Shown: positions 8,401-17,444 of the stretch, in pieces | Layout of the letters: every line of letters begins with the position of its first letter | Numbering within the stretch: the stretch's first letter is position 1 | Assembly (NCBI RefSeq): GCF_030505615.1 | Contig: NZ_CP129992.1 | Coordinates: forward strand, 930,001-994,000 | Direction of reading: 5' to 3' | Length of the DNA stretch: 64,000 nt | Source of the DNA: Salinibaculum rarum | GTDB lineage: Archaea > Halobacteriota > Halobacteria > Halobacteriales > Haloarculaceae | The notes under the pieces: generated by a model | What the model was told of the DNA's origin: nothing | The model's database searches: none | Seen by the model: the letters and a program-made list of their open reading frames with translations, nothing else | Position numbers and translations under genes: made by a program

Positions 8401-9060
8401 TCAGGGCAACACCGCCAGTCCGAGCGTCACTTCGGCGACGAGCGCAGCGCCGACCGTGGCTCCCGCAATGCCGCCGCCGACTTTCAACAGGCGGTCGAGA
8501 CCCGTTCCGAGTGTCTTCCCCCAGACTGTCGCGATAGCGGTCATCGTCAGCGTCGTGCACGCGCCGAACGCGAGCAGGAAGGTAAGCGCCAAATCGACCG
8601 ACTGGGTGGTGGTGGCCATCCCGACGACCAGCGCCCCACTGCCGGCCAGCCCGTGGAGGGCGCCGACGAAAACGGAGTCGCCGTCGAGGTGGCTGTGCCC
8701 AATCCCCAGCGAGACGTCACCGACGCGCAGGTGGTCGTGACTCGGCTGGCCGTGGCTGTGGGTCTCGCGTCCAAGGTATCCGGCGGCGTCGGCTGCGAGT
8801 CGAATCCCGTAGGCGACCAGCGCGACGCCGACGACCACTTCGAAGGCGGCGGTCACCGATGCGGGGAGGGTGACCCCGAGTGTGACAAAGAGCAGCCCGA
8901 CGACGAGAATCGGTGCCGTGTGACCGAGCCCCCACGAGGCACCGACCAGCGAGGACCGGTTCCCGTCGACGAGCGTCGCCATCGCGGCCAGGTGGTCGGC
9001 CTCCAGCGCGTGCGTGACGCCGATGGCCCCACCGACGGTCGCGGCGCCGATGAGTGACAT
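8401..9060 (-). CDS. NiCoT/UreH-like nickel/cobalt transporter
   Basis: The 219-residue polytopic membrane protein (about six helices) carries HALEADH at residues 17-23, matching the H-x4-D-H metal signature in helix I of nickel/cobalt transporters. A His-rich cytoplasmic or exoplasmic loop (HSHGQPSHDH and GIGHSHLDG, about residues 99-130) fits transition-metal binding. It is shorter than classical NiCoT proteins (over 300 residues) and closer in size to UreH/NicO-type proteins. TATA-like TTATTTC lies about 30 bp upstream. No urease, hydrogenase or cobalamin genes are adjacent, so metal and direction are not determined. Confidence 0.7.
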   Translation of the reverse strand: MSLIGAATVGGAIGVTHALEADHLAAMATLVDGNRSSLVGASWGLGHTAPILVVGLLFVTLGVTLPASVTAAFEVVVGVALVAYGIRLAADAAGYLGRETHSHGQPSHDHLRVGDVSLGIGHSHLDGDSVFVGALHGLAGSGALVVGMATTTQSVDLALTFLLAFGACTTLTMTAIATVWGKTLGTGLDRLLKVGGGIAGATVGAALVAEVTLGLAVLP

Positions 9061-9150
9061 ACCGTGGCCGACCGTCGGTGTCGAAATAATTCCGTCGAAA
9101 GGGGACTGCAGTATCCGGATGCTTATCAGTGAACGTGGCCAAGAACTCGC

Positions 9151-11049
9151 ATGGAAATCGTACCGGACACGAGCGTGGTCATCGACGGCCGCGTGTCCGA
9201 GCAGATCGAGGCCGACGCCGACCCCGATTCAGAGGCGGTCGGCACCGGCTTTGCCGGTGGGACTATCGTCGTACCGGAGGCAGTCGTCGGCGAACTCGAA
9301 GCACAGGCAAACGACGGCCGCCAGACCGGCTGGGAAGGACTCGAAGAGCTCCAGCGACTGGTTGCCCTCGACGAGGACGGCACTGTCGACGTCGAGTACG
9401 TCGGCCGCCGTCCCGAGGCCATCGAGAAGCGCGACGCCGGCGAGGGCGAAATCGACGCGCTCATCCGCGACATCGCACAGGACCGCGGCGCGACACTGTT
9501 GACCAGTGACGACGTGCAGGCGGAGGTCGCCCGCGCGAAAGGCATCCGCGTCATCGAAGTCGAACCGACTAGCCGCGACGTCGACCGCCTCGCCATCGAG
9601 GAGTTCTTCGACGAGGAGACGATGAGCGTCCACCTCAAGACCGGCATGGCCCCGATGGCAAAGCGCGGTGCCATCGGCCAGATGCACTACCAGACCATCG
9701 CCGAGGACCCCCTCTCGGAGTCGGAGATGCGCGAGTACATCGCCGACATCGAGGAAGCCGCCGAGTCCAGTCCCGACGGATTCGTCGAACTCTCGGAACC
9801 AGGGATGACGATTATCCAGTTTCGCACAGACCGAATCGCCATCGCCAGCCCGCCGTTCTCGGACGGGCTGGAGATTACGGCCGTTCGACCCATCGTCAAG
9901 ACGGACCTGGATGACTACGAGCACGCCGACGAACTCCGCGACCGACTGCTCGAACGCCAGCGCGGCGTCCTCATCTCCGGGTCGCCCGGCGCAGGCAAAT
10001 CGACGTTCGCACAGGCGGTCGCCGAGTTCCTCGCCGATTCGGACTACGCGGTCAAGACAATGGAGAAACCGCGGGACCTCCAGGTCGGGGACGAGATAAC
10101 TCAGTACACCGAACTCGGCGGCGAAATGTCCAAGACCGCCGACTCGCTATTGATGGTCCGGCCCGACTACACCATCTACGACGAGGTCCGGAAAACGGAC
10201 GACTTCGAGGTCTTCGCGGACATGCGGCTGGCGGGTGTCGGGATGGTCGGGGTCGTCCACGCGACGCGTGGCATCGACGCGCTCCAGCGGCTCATCGGCC
10301 GCGTCGAACTCGGTCTGATTCCGCAGGTCGTCGACACCGTCGTCTACATCGAGGACGGGCAAGTCGAGACGGTCTACGACGTCCACACCGAGGTCAAGGT
10401 CCCGGAGGGGCTGATGGAGGAAGACCTCGCCCGGCCGGTCATCATGATTACCGACTTCGAGACCGACCAGCCGGCCTACGAGATCTACACCTTCAACCGG
10501 CAGGTCGTCACCGTCCCCATCGGCGAAGAGGAGGGCGGTCCCGGTGCCGAAAGCGGCGTCGACCGCATCGCCAAACAGGAAATCGAGCGAGAGATTCGCG
10601 CTATCGCGCAGGGTCACGTCGAAGTCGAACTCCGAGACCCCGAGACCGCTATCGTCTGGGTCGAGGAACGGGACATCTCCGGGGTCATCGGCAAGGGCGG
10701 CGGCCGAATCTCCGATGTGGAGGACCGTCTGGGCATCAACATCGACGTCCGCACGTTCGCCGAAAAGCCCGGCGGGAAGAGTCAGGGCGGCGGGAACGAC
10801 AGCGGTGGCGGCCCGAGTGGCGGCATGGCCGGCAAGACGGTCGTCCCCGAGATTACGAGCCGTCACGTCATCGTGCCCATGGAGGGCCACGCCGGCGACA
10901 CCGTCGAGGTACAGGCCGACGGCGAGTACCTCTTTACTGCGACCGTCTCACGGGGCGGCGAGATTCAGGTCTCCCGCGGGAGCGCCATCGCTGAAGAACT
11001 GGAGTCGGCTATCGACCACGGGCGGACGATTACGGTCGTTCCGTCGTAG
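9151..11049 (+). CDS. PINc/VapC-type ribonuclease domain fused to PilT-like ATPase and KH domain
   Basis: The 632-residue protein has an N-terminal PIN nuclease domain (1-140; acidic residues in VPDTSVVIDG and later LTSDD) and a PilT/GspE-like ATPase core with Walker A GSPGAGKST at about 277-285 and an acidic Walker-B-like YDEVRKTDDF. A KH-type RNA-binding segment (GVIGKGGGRISDVE, about 512-525), a Gly-rich linker and a C-terminal TRAM/beta-rich tail follow. The architecture is conserved across archaea, and a role in RNA processing or decay is likely but not established. GCTTATCAG sits about 27 bp upstream, so the transcript is probably leaderless. It stands alone. Confidence 0.85.
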   Translation: MEIVPDTSVVIDGRVSEQIEADADPDSEAVGTGFAGGTIVVPEAVVGELEAQANDGRQTGWEGLEELQRLVALDEDGTVDVEYVGRRPEAIEKRDAGEGEIDALIRDIAQDRGATLLTSDDVQAEVARAKGIRVIEVEPTSRDVDRLAIEEFFDEETMSVHLKTGMAPMAKRGAIGQMHYQTIAEDPLSESEMREYIADIEEAAESSPDGFVELSEPGMTIIQFRTDRIAIASPPFSDGLEITAVRPIVKTDLDDYEHADELRDRLLERQRGVLISGSPGAGKSTFAQAVAEFLADSDYAVKTMEKPRDLQVGDEITQYTELGGEMSKTADSLLMVRPDYTIYDEVRKTDDFEVFADMRLAGVGMVGVVHATRGIDALQRLIGRVELGLIPQVVDTVVYIEDGQVETVYDVHTEVKVPEGLMEEDLARPVIMITDFETDQPAYEIYTFNRQVVTVPIGEEEGGPGAESGVDRIAKQEIEREIRAIAQGHVEVELRDPETAIVWVEERDISGVIGKGGGRISDVEDRLGINIDVRTFAEKPGGKSQGGGNDSGGGPSGGMAGKTVVPEITSRHVIVPMEGHAGDTVEVQADGEYLFTATVSRGGEIQVSRGSAIAEELESAIDHGRTITVVPS

Positions 11050-11074
11050 CGTCGTCTTCGGTCGAGTAAAACAG

Positions 11075-11338
11075 TCAGTCGGAGACGGCGGGTTCGGCTT
11101 CGACGGCTTCGTCGACGATTTCGTAGAGGTTCTGGCGCGCGTCGGCGAAGTACACGTCCTCTTCGATAACTCCGATTTCGTCAAGGCGTTCGAGGGCATA
11201 GCGGACCGTCCGGGCCGAGAGCATCGACTCCTCGACGATGCCTTTCTGGGTGAGTGGCCCGTTGTATTCGAGAACCTTGTAGACGAGCTTCGCGCTCGGC
11301 GGAAGGTCGGCAATTTCCTCCCCGTCGGAATCTGTCAT
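11075..11338 (-). CDS. Small winged-helix transcriptional regulator (MarR/ArsR-like)
   Basis: The 87-residue protein consists of essentially one winged helix: LPPSAKLVYKVLEY, LTQKGIVEES, then recognition helix SARTVRYALERLDEIGVIEE and a wing ending NLYEIV. Such single-domain proteins are abundant haloarchaeal regulators. A TATA box (TGTATAAAG read from the plus side, 11363-11371) is centred about 28 bp upstream, consistent with a leaderless start. It is convergent with the PIN-ATPase gene. Targets unknown. Confidence 0.75.
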   Translation of the reverse strand: MTDSDGEEIADLPPSAKLVYKVLEYNGPLTQKGIVEESMLSARTVRYALERLDEIGVIEEDVYFADARQNLYEIVDEAVEAEPAVSD

Positions 11339-11395
11339 CGGTACATCGTGGGGTCGCCGGCTGTATAAAGATTGAGGGATTGGACCGGACGACGC

Positions 11396-11860
11396 TCAAC
11401 TGCCCTCTTTTTCTCCGGTGTCGGTCGTGTCCGTCTCGCCGTCGCTGGCGTCCAGTATCGCCGCTCGCGGGAGCACGACAAAGCCTACCACCACGAACAC
11501 GACGCCCGTTCCGGCGGTCCAGGGCACGACCCCAAACCGGTCGTGGAACGGACTCGTCAGGCCGACGACAGCCGCGCCGACGACGAGATACAGGCCGAGC
11601 AAGAGCAGCCCGGTCCCCGCGGCCCCGCTCCGTGAGTCGACGCTCGAGTCGGGGTCTCCCAGCGTGTCCGTCGCCGCCCACCAGACCAGCACGCCCACGC
11701 TGGCCGCGTTGCCGAGCAGACTCCGGAGGATGTCGTGGCCGGTCAGCAGGTCGGCGACGAAGGCCGCGAGGGTGCCAAGGAAGCCGACCAGGCCGAGCAA
11801 GAACAGGAACGGGGCGGTACTCGTGGTCTCGTCGGCCGGGGTCGCAGTCTCGTCACCCAT
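11396..11860 (-). CDS. Hypothetical four-helix membrane protein
   Basis: The 154-residue protein has four predicted TM helices (about 18-38, 48-66, 84-104, 113-135) and an acidic C-terminal tail rich in Asp, Thr and Glu. I do not recognise the family. A TATA-like GATATAAATC lies about 26 bp upstream of the ATG. The promoter is divergent from the EMC6-like gene at 11947. Confidence 0.6.
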   Translation of the reverse strand: MGDETATPADETTSTAPFLFLLGLVGFLGTLAAFVADLLTGHDILRSLLGNAASVGVLVWWAATDTLGDPDSSVDSRSGAAGTGLLLLGLYLVVGAAVVGLTSPFHDRFGVVPWTAGTGVVFVVVGFVVLPRAAILDASDGETDTTDTGEKEGS

Positions 11861-11946
11861 TGCTGTCTCCGATTGGCGGCCGAGATATAAATCGCTCGTC
11901 GGTCCCGAACGAACTCCTTTTTACGCCGCGTCGTCCAGAGATGCAC

Positions 11947-12249
11947 ATGGCTACTGAAACGGGCAACGGACTCAGTGCGCACCTCCGAGGGGTGACCGTT
12001 ACGACGCTTGCGACGGTCCTCGGAATGCTCGCCGGTGTGGGTTCGACCCTCGTCGCCACCGGGCCGGAGGATTCCGTGGGCGTGTTGCTCTTCGGTGGGG
12101 CTGTCCTCGTTCAGCTCCCGCTGTTGCGCGTGCTGGGTGTCGACGTTTCCGATTTCTCTACGAAAGACTACCTCTATATCGGGTTTATGACGTTCGTGCT
12201 CTGGTTTATCACCTGGGGAATCATGCTGACAACCGGCGCACTTCAATAA
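11947..12249 (+). CDS. EMC6-like small membrane protein upstream of ABCE1
   Basis: ATG occurs at 11941 and 11947. The second is chosen because TATA-like CTTTTTACG is centred 26-27 bp before it. The 100-residue protein has three hydrophobic helices and a C-terminal FMTFVLWFITWGIML segment. It resembles the EMC6/Rab5ip family, which in archaea is thought to serve membrane-protein insertion alongside Oxa1-like insertases; this assignment is from memory and tentative. One base separates its stop from the ABCE1 start, so the two genes are certainly co-transcribed. That links a putative insertase subunit with a ribosome-recycling factor. Confidence 0.6.
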   Translation: MATETGNGLSAHLRGVTVTTLATVLGMLAGVGSTLVATGPEDSVGVLLFGGAVLVQLPLLRVLGVDVSDFSTKDYLYIGFMTFVLWFITWGIMLTTGALQ

Positions 12250-12250
12250 C

Positions 12251-14080
12251 ATGGCAGACGATAGTATCGCAGTCGTCGACCTGGACCGCTGTCAACCGGA
12301 CCGGTGTAGCTACGAGTGTGTGAACTTCTGCCCGCCAAACCGAACCGGGAAGGAGTGTATCATCACCCGCGACGAGCGCTTCGAGGAGGGCGAACCCTTC
12401 CAGGGGACCGACGACCAGGTGTGGATTTCCGAGGAAATCTGTCTCGGTGAAACCTGTGGCATCTGCGTCGAGAAGTGCCCCTTCGACGCCATCGAGATTA
12501 TCAACCTCCCGCAGGAACTCGACGACGACCCCGTCCACCGCTACGGCGAGAACTCCTTTGCACTCTACGGCCTGCCCGCACCGCAGGAGGGCCGAGTCAC
12601 CGGTATTTTGGGGCCGAACGGTATCGGGAAGACCACCGCCGTCCGCATCCTCGCGGACGAACTCGCGCCCAACCTCGGCCAGATCGGCACCGAACCCGAC
12701 TGGGACGAGATTCTCGACACCTATCGCGGCACCGAACTGCAGGAGTACCTCGAATCGATGCGCGACGGCGACGTCACCGTCGCCCGAAAGCCCCAGTACG
12801 TCGACCAGATTCCCGACCAGTTCGACGGACCGACGAGCCAACTGCTCGAACAGACCGACGAACGTGGGGTCCTCGACGACCTCGTGGAGCGACTCGGCAT
12901 CGCCCCGGTCGTCGACCAGCACATCGACACCCTCTCGGGCGGCGAACTCCAGCGGGTCGCACTCGCCGCGACGCTCGCTCGCGACGCCGACTTCTACTTC
13001 TTAGACGAGATTACGCCGTACCTGGACATCGGCCAGCGGATGACCGCCGCGCGCCTGGTTCGGGAACTCGCCGACGACGGCGACCGCTCGATGCTCGTCG
13101 TCGAGCACGACCTCGCAATCCTGGACCTCCTTGCTGACGCTATCCACGTCGCCTACGGTCAGCCCGGTGCCTTCGGTGTCATCACCGACCCGAAATCGGT
13201 CAAAGGCGGCATCAACGAGTATCTCTCGGGGTATCTCGACAACGAGAACATGCGCATCCGGGAGACGAACATCGAGTTCGAGGAACACGCGCCGCGCACC
13301 ATCTCGACGGGCGACGTGGTCATCGAGTATCCCGAACTCACGAAAAGCTACGGCGAGGGCGAGTTCTCGCTGGAAGTCGAGGCCGGCACCATCCGCGAGA
13401 GCGAAGTGCTGGGCGTCGTCGGCCCGAACGGTATCGGGAAGTCGACGTTCGCGAAACTGCTCGCCGGCAAACTCGAGTCCGATACGGGCAGCCTGGATTC
13501 GGGCCTCGACATCGCGTACAAACCCCAGTACATCGACATCGACCAGCCGATGCGGGTCGACGCGTTCCTCGCGTCGATTACCGACGACTTCGGCTCGTCG
13601 TACTGGACGACAGAAATCGCTCAGCCGCTCCAGCTCGATGCGGTCATGGAGCAGAACCTCACCGACCTCTCGGGCGGGGAGCGCCAGCGGGTCGCCATCG
13701 CGGCCTGTCTCTCCGAGGACGCCGACCTCTACTTGCTGGACGAACCCTCTGCCCACCTCGACGTGGAACAGCGGGTGCTCGCGACGAGCGCCATCCGGCG
13801 CTACGCGGAGAACCACGACGCGACGGCCCTGGTCATCGACCACGACATCTACATGATTGACCTGCTGGCCGACCGCCTGCTGGTCTTCGACGGCGAACCG
13901 GCCGAACACGGTCACGCCGCGCCGCCACAGGGCATGCGCGATGGGATGAACGAGTTCCTCTCGAATCTCGACATCACCTTCCGCCGGGACGAGCGTACCT
14001 CCCGACCGCGTATCAACAAGCCCGACAGTCAACTCGACCGCGAGCAAAAGAACAAGGGCGAGTACTACTACGCGCCCTAA
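12251..14080 (+). CDS. abce1: ABCE1/Rli1 ribosome-recycling ATPase
   Basis: The 609-residue protein has the unique ABCE1 architecture: two N-terminal [4Fe-4S] clusters (Cys at about 14, 19, 23, 27 and CLGETCGICVEKC at about 63-75), then two ABC domains with Walker A GPNGIGKTT (about 120-128) and GPNGIGKST (about 391-399). Each domain has an LSGGE signature and FLDE/LLDE Walker B. The C-terminal hinge with N-K-x-x-S/G and the final NKGEYYYAP tail are intact. It splits post-termination ribosomes together with aRF1/Pelota. It is the second gene of an operon with the EMC6-like gene. Confidence 0.95.
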   Translation: MADDSIAVVDLDRCQPDRCSYECVNFCPPNRTGKECIITRDERFEEGEPFQGTDDQVWISEEICLGETCGICVEKCPFDAIEIINLPQELDDDPVHRYGENSFALYGLPAPQEGRVTGILGPNGIGKTTAVRILADELAPNLGQIGTEPDWDEILDTYRGTELQEYLESMRDGDVTVARKPQYVDQIPDQFDGPTSQLLEQTDERGVLDDLVERLGIAPVVDQHIDTLSGGELQRVALAATLARDADFYFLDEITPYLDIGQRMTAARLVRELADDGDRSMLVVEHDLAILDLLADAIHVAYGQPGAFGVITDPKSVKGGINEYLSGYLDNENMRIRETNIEFEEHAPRTISTGDVVIEYPELTKSYGEGEFSLEVEAGTIRESEVLGVVGPNGIGKSTFAKLLAGKLESDTGSLDSGLDIAYKPQYIDIDQPMRVDAFLASITDDFGSSYWTTEIAQPLQLDAVMEQNLTDLSGGERQRVAIAACLSEDADLYLLDEPSAHLDVEQRVLATSAIRRYAENHDATALVIDHDIYMIDLLADRLLVFDGEPAEHGHAAPPQGMRDGMNEFLSNLDITFRRDERTSRPRINKPDSQLDREQKNKGEYYYAP

Positions 14081-14085
14081 GAGTC

Positions 14086-14550
14086 TCAGGCTGTATCGCT
14101 CGTCGTCTCGGGATTTTCGGCTGGCGATTCTGCCTTGATGACCGCCGCGAGGTCTTCGAGTATTGGATTGTCCAGCGTGTCGGCCAGGTGAACGATGATG
14201 TCGTCGAGTGTGATGATACCCAGTAACTCCCCGTCGTCGATGACCGGGACGCGCCGGACCCGTTCCTCGCGCATCTGTGCGGCGAGCCCGTCGAGTTCCG
14301 TGTCCGGTTCGACCGAGAAGACGTCCATCGACAGCACTTCGTTGACTGCCGTGTCTTCGAACGTGTCGACGAACTGCTGGCCGTAGACCACGAGGTCACG
14401 GTCGGTGACGATGCCGAGTGGCTCGTCGTGTGCATCGAGGACGACGGCGCTGCCGACGCCGTCTGTTCGCAACACTTCGGCGACGTCGAGGAGACTGTCG
14501 TCGAGATACACTGTGACGACATCCGTCTGAACGAGGTCACGTATCGTCAT
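14086..14550 (-). CDS. Two-CBS-domain protein
   Basis: The ATG at 14550 is supported by a TATA box (TTTATA on the minus strand) centred 27 bp upstream; the longer open frame to 15168 is not coding. The 154-residue protein is a tandem CBS pair (Bateman module): VQTDVVTVYLDDSLLDVAEVL ends in GIVTDRDLVV, and LSMDVFSVEPDTELDGLAAQM ends in GIITLDDIIVHL. An acidic tail follows. Stand-alone CBS pairs bind adenine nucleotides or SAM and regulate partners. No partner is adjacent, and it is convergent with ABCE1 only 5 bp away. Confidence 0.85.
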   Translation of the reverse strand: MTIRDLVQTDVVTVYLDDSLLDVAEVLRTDGVGSAVVLDAHDEPLGIVTDRDLVVYGQQFVDTFEDTAVNEVLSMDVFSVEPDTELDGLAAQMREERVRRVPVIDDGELLGIITLDDIIVHLADTLDNPILEDLAAVIKAESPAENPETTSDTA

Positions 14551-14742
14551 AGTAGTATGTTGTCGCTGGCACAATATAAAGGTGCGATACGTCGGGACAC
14601 GTATCCTTGCCGTCTTTCGATTCTTGCCGTGAGTGTCGCTGGCTCGGTTCGCGCGAACGGGACCCGGCTCCGTTCGCCCGGCTACGGTGTCCTGGCGTCC
14701 GGAGCGACCACTCTTATTAGGCAGTCGCTTCAGGTATAGACA

Positions 14743-15255
14743 ATGGACGAGGACCCCGAAACGGTCGCCGAAGAAAGTGGCGAGTGGGAACACCCGTCGC
14801 CGACCCCCGAGGTGTCGGACCCCGAAGACATCGAAAAGCTCGACCGGCCCGCAGTCACGTCGACGGACATCGACACGGAACCGACCGACGCGATGCCGAC
14901 GCCGCCGCGGCTTCCCGACGCACTCTTTGCGGGTGAACTGACCGGCGAGGAGGATGTCCACTGGTACGTCCGCGAGGACGTGCGCGTGCTGGTGATGGCA
15001 AACGAAGACCTCGACTACGAGCACTACCGTGAGGTGACGACGACGCCGCTGGTCGAGTCCGACGACGGGGGGTTCGAGTGGGAGATTCCCGCCCGACTCG
15101 TGCGTGGTCACCCCGACGCCATCGACGTGCCCGAGGAAGCGCTCATCCAGCCCGGCCGGTCGATTCACTTCCGTGCCTCGGAGGCGATGCTCGACGGGCC
15201 GATTCGGACCTGTTATGCGATGACGACCGACCGACTCGAACAGCTGACCGGGTAG
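14743..15255 (+). CDS. Conserved haloarchaeal hypothetical protein
   Basis: The 170-residue soluble acidic protein has a disordered Asp/Glu/Pro N-terminus (1-60) and a compact C-terminal domain (about 62-170; WYVREDVRVLVMANEDLDYEHY, WEIPARLV, FRASEAML). I do not recognise the family. TCTTATTAGG is centred about 27 bp before the ATG, so a leaderless promoter is likely. The ArlH-like ATPase starts 43 bp downstream in the same direction, so the two may be co-transcribed. Confidence 0.6.
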   Translation: MDEDPETVAEESGEWEHPSPTPEVSDPEDIEKLDRPAVTSTDIDTEPTDAMPTPPRLPDALFAGELTGEEDVHWYVREDVRVLVMANEDLDYEHYREVTTTPLVESDDGGFEWEIPARLVRGHPDAIDVPEEALIQPGRSIHFRASEAMLDGPIRTCYAMTTDRLEQLTG

Positions 15256-15298
15256 TCTGTCCCAAGCCTTCTTGTCTCGTGCCGTCGAGTATCGACCG

Positions 15299-16048
15299 AT
15301 GCGTTCTACGCCGTGGCAGCGCAGACTCTACTCGCTCGGCCTCGCTCACCACGACCAGCTCAACCGAGCGTTCGGTGGGGGCCTCCCGAAGGGGAGTATC
15401 GTCCTCGTGGAGGGGACATACGGCGCCGGCAAGAGCACGCTTGCCGGGCGATTTGCCTACGGGCTGACCGAACAGTCCCACGAGGTGACCTACCTCTCGA
15501 CCGAGCGGCCGGTCGGGCCCTTTCTCGACCAGATGCGGTCGCTGTCCTACGACGTGACTTCCGCGCTGTTGGACCGGCAACTGCTCTATCTGTTCGGTGA
15601 CCTCTCGGGATTCGACAGCGATGGGGACCCGCCGCAACTCCTCTCGCGGCTGACGTCCTCGCGGGGGATGTGGGAGACGGACGTGGCGATTCTCGACACC
15701 TTCGGCGACATCCTCCGGTACGACCCGACCTTCGACGTGCTGGCCGGGCAGACCGACCGGCGGCGAGCGGCCCAGCGCGTCATCTCGTTTTTCCGCCGCA
15801 TCGCACGCGGCGACAGGACCGTCGTGCTCACCGTCGACCCGAGCGGCCTCGCCGACGCGACGCTGGAACCGTTCCGTGCCATCGCTGACGTACTCTTGCA
15901 GGTGACCGCCACGTCAGGTGGGCGCTCCGTGCGCCGAAGTATCGACGTCAAACGGTTCGTGGGGATGGGTCAACAGGTCGACGACAGCATCGGCTTTTCT
16001 ATCAGGCCGGGCATCGGTATCGTCGTCGAGAACAGGCGGGTTGTATAG
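15299..16048 (+). CDS. Orphan ArlH/FlaH-like RecA/KaiC-family ATPase
   Basis: The ATG at 15299 is preferred to a TTG 27 bp upstream. The 249-residue protein opens YSLGLAHHDQLNRAFGGGLP and has Walker A EGTYGAGKST, a TYLSTE strand, FLDQMRSLSYDV and a Walker B-like AILDTFGD. This pattern closely follows haloarchaeal ArlH, the archaellum motor/switch ATPase. No other arl or che gene is in the window, so it is more likely a paralogue with another job than the archaellum gene itself. A KaiC-like regulator is the alternative reading. Confidence 0.65.
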   Translation: MRSTPWQRRLYSLGLAHHDQLNRAFGGGLPKGSIVLVEGTYGAGKSTLAGRFAYGLTEQSHEVTYLSTERPVGPFLDQMRSLSYDVTSALLDRQLLYLFGDLSGFDSDGDPPQLLSRLTSSRGMWETDVAILDTFGDILRYDPTFDVLAGQTDRRRAAQRVISFFRRIARGDRTVVLTVDPSGLADATLEPFRAIADVLLQVTATSGGRSVRRSIDVKRFVGMGQQVDDSIGFSIRPGIGIVVENRRVV

Positions 16049-16082
16049 GGACAGCGGGGACGGGCGCGCGGTGGCCGGGTGA

Positions 16083-16301
16083 TTACCCTCCGCTGACTTC
16101 GCCGGGGTCGCCAGTGTCGGCTTCCATCCCCTCGATTGCCTCGTCCAGTCCGTCCGCGACGGCTTCGTCGATGCGGCTCTCCCCGCGCAGTTCGCGGTTG
16201 TCGCCTTCGTTGTCCTGTGGCTCGGTGACTTCTTCGTCGCCGGTCACGGCGACGAACACGTCTGCAAGTTCTTCGGTTCGGGGTGATTGACTCTGACTCA
16301 T
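16083..16301 (-). CDS. Small conserved acidic hypothetical protein
   Basis: The ATG at 16301 is chosen because a TATA-like element (GATTATACT on the minus strand) is centred about 31 bp upstream; a TTG two codons earlier is also in frame. The product is 72 residues, begins SQSPRTEELADVFVAVTGDEEVTE, is highly acidic and has no TM or Cys. Similar short proteins occur widely in haloarchaea as far as I recall. Function unknown. Confidence 0.5.
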   Translation of the reverse strand: MSQSQSPRTEELADVFVAVTGDEEVTEPQDNEGDNRELRGESRIDEAVADGLDEAIEGMEADTGDPGEVSGG

Positions 16302-16414
16302 ACGCAACTATGGGTATGCACTCATGGAGTATAATCTGAATACCAAACGAGTTTGGGTGTGGGGAAACCGCCGTACGGGAAGCAAATCGACCGTCAGAAC
16401 GTCGGAATACGGGG

Positions 16415-16936
16415 TCAGAGGACGTTTCGCTGACAGGTGCCACAGAGCGTCTCCTCTTTGACGTCGACTTCGCGGACTGTCGGCGAGAAGTTCATCACAC
16501 AGCGTTTGTTGTCGCAGTGTTCCAGCCCGAGCGTGTGGCCGATCTCGTGGACGACCTCCTTGCGGACGCGGTCCGAGAAGATGTCCTCGGGGGAGCGATT
16601 CGAGAACCCGCCGTCGGAGGAGGTGTGCAGGCGATACGTGGAGATGACCGACCCACTCCCGCCGAGATAAGCCAGGCCGAAGACGTAGTTGCGCCGGTGG
16701 TAAAACAGGTCCTTCGGGGTGATGGCGATGTTTTTCTCGCCACTCCCGACGCGTTTGGCGAGGTCGATAAACTCCTCTGCGCGGTACTGTTCGCGGCTGG
16801 TGTCGTACGACCCGGAGGGTATCGACTGGGGGTCGTGGACGGTCACGTCACAGTCATAGACCGTCCGGAGGCCGCTGGAGGCTTGCCGTTTGACGGCGGC
16901 AGTGACCTCGCCGACCGGCACGATGTCGACGTGCAT
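16415..16936 (-). CDS. amzA: Archaemetzincin, zinc metallopeptidase
   Basis: The 173-residue protein contains the complete archaemetzincin signature. H130-E131-x-x-H134 and H140 bind the catalytic zinc, with E131 as general base. C141, C146, C165 and C168 form the second structural zinc site, and M148 follows in CVMNFS as the Met-turn. Length is typical. The physiological substrate of this family is unknown. A minus-strand TATA (ATTTTTATG, 16961-16967) is 27 bp upstream, indicating a leaderless start. The gene is divergent from UPF0146 across only 38 bp, so the two promoters interleave. Confidence 0.92.
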   Translation of the reverse strand: MHVDIVPVGEVTAAVKRQASSGLRTVYDCDVTVHDPQSIPSGSYDTSREQYRAEEFIDLAKRVGSGEKNIAITPKDLFYHRRNYVFGLAYLGGSGSVISTYRLHTSSDGGFSNRSPEDIFSDRVRKEVVHEIGHTLGLEHCDNKRCVMNFSPTVREVDVKEETLCGTCQRNVL

Positions 16937-16974
16937 GCCAACGCCTATGAGGAGCAGTCACATAAAAATCTCGC

Positions 16975-17382
16975 GTGCGAGACGCTACTGTCGATGCGAT
17001 TGGCAGCCGACTGGCCGACTTCGACACTGTCGTCGAGGTCGGTGTCGGGCACCGAACAGCCGTCGCCGGCGCGCTCGCCGACGCGGGCGTGGCCGTCACA
17101 GTGACAGACATCTCCGAGCGGTCGGTTCCCGACGGCGTCACATTTGTCCGCGACGACGTGACCGACCCCGACCGGTCGGTCTACGCCGACGCCGACGCCG
17201 TCTACGCGCTCAACTGCCCGCCGGACCTCCAGCGGCCGATTGCCGACCTCGCTCGCGCAGTCGACGCCGCGTTCCTGTTTACGACGCTCGGTGCCGACCC
17301 GCCGACGATTCCCGTCCGCAGGGAGACACTTCCCGGCGAGACGCTGTTTGTCTTCCAGAGCCGCCGCACCGAGACATCGTAG
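16975..17382 (+). CDS. UPF0146-family methyltransferase-like protein
   Basis: The 135-residue protein starts at GTG 16975. It has a short Rossmann-like start (VVEVGVGHRTAVAGALADAG, VTVTDISE), RDDVTDP and YALNCPPDLQRPI, as in UPF0146 archaeal proteins. These resemble a minimal SAM-dependent methyltransferase core without the full catalytic half. The reaction is unknown. It sits divergently against amzA. Confidence 0.8.
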   Translation: MRDATVDAIGSRLADFDTVVEVGVGHRTAVAGALADAGVAVTVTDISERSVPDGVTFVRDDVTDPDRSVYADADAVYALNCPPDLQRPIADLARAVDAAFLFTTLGADPPTIPVRRETLPGETLFVFQSRRTETS

Positions 17383-17444
17383 CCGCGTCCGACCGGAATC
17401 GACTCTCGCAAGCTAGTTGAACGTCGACGCTCTTGCCATCACCA

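Noticed and set aside
12251-14080. Ordinary ABC importer ATPase or ferredoxin
   Set aside because: Fe-S plus twin ABC order is unique to ABCE1; no permease adjacent.
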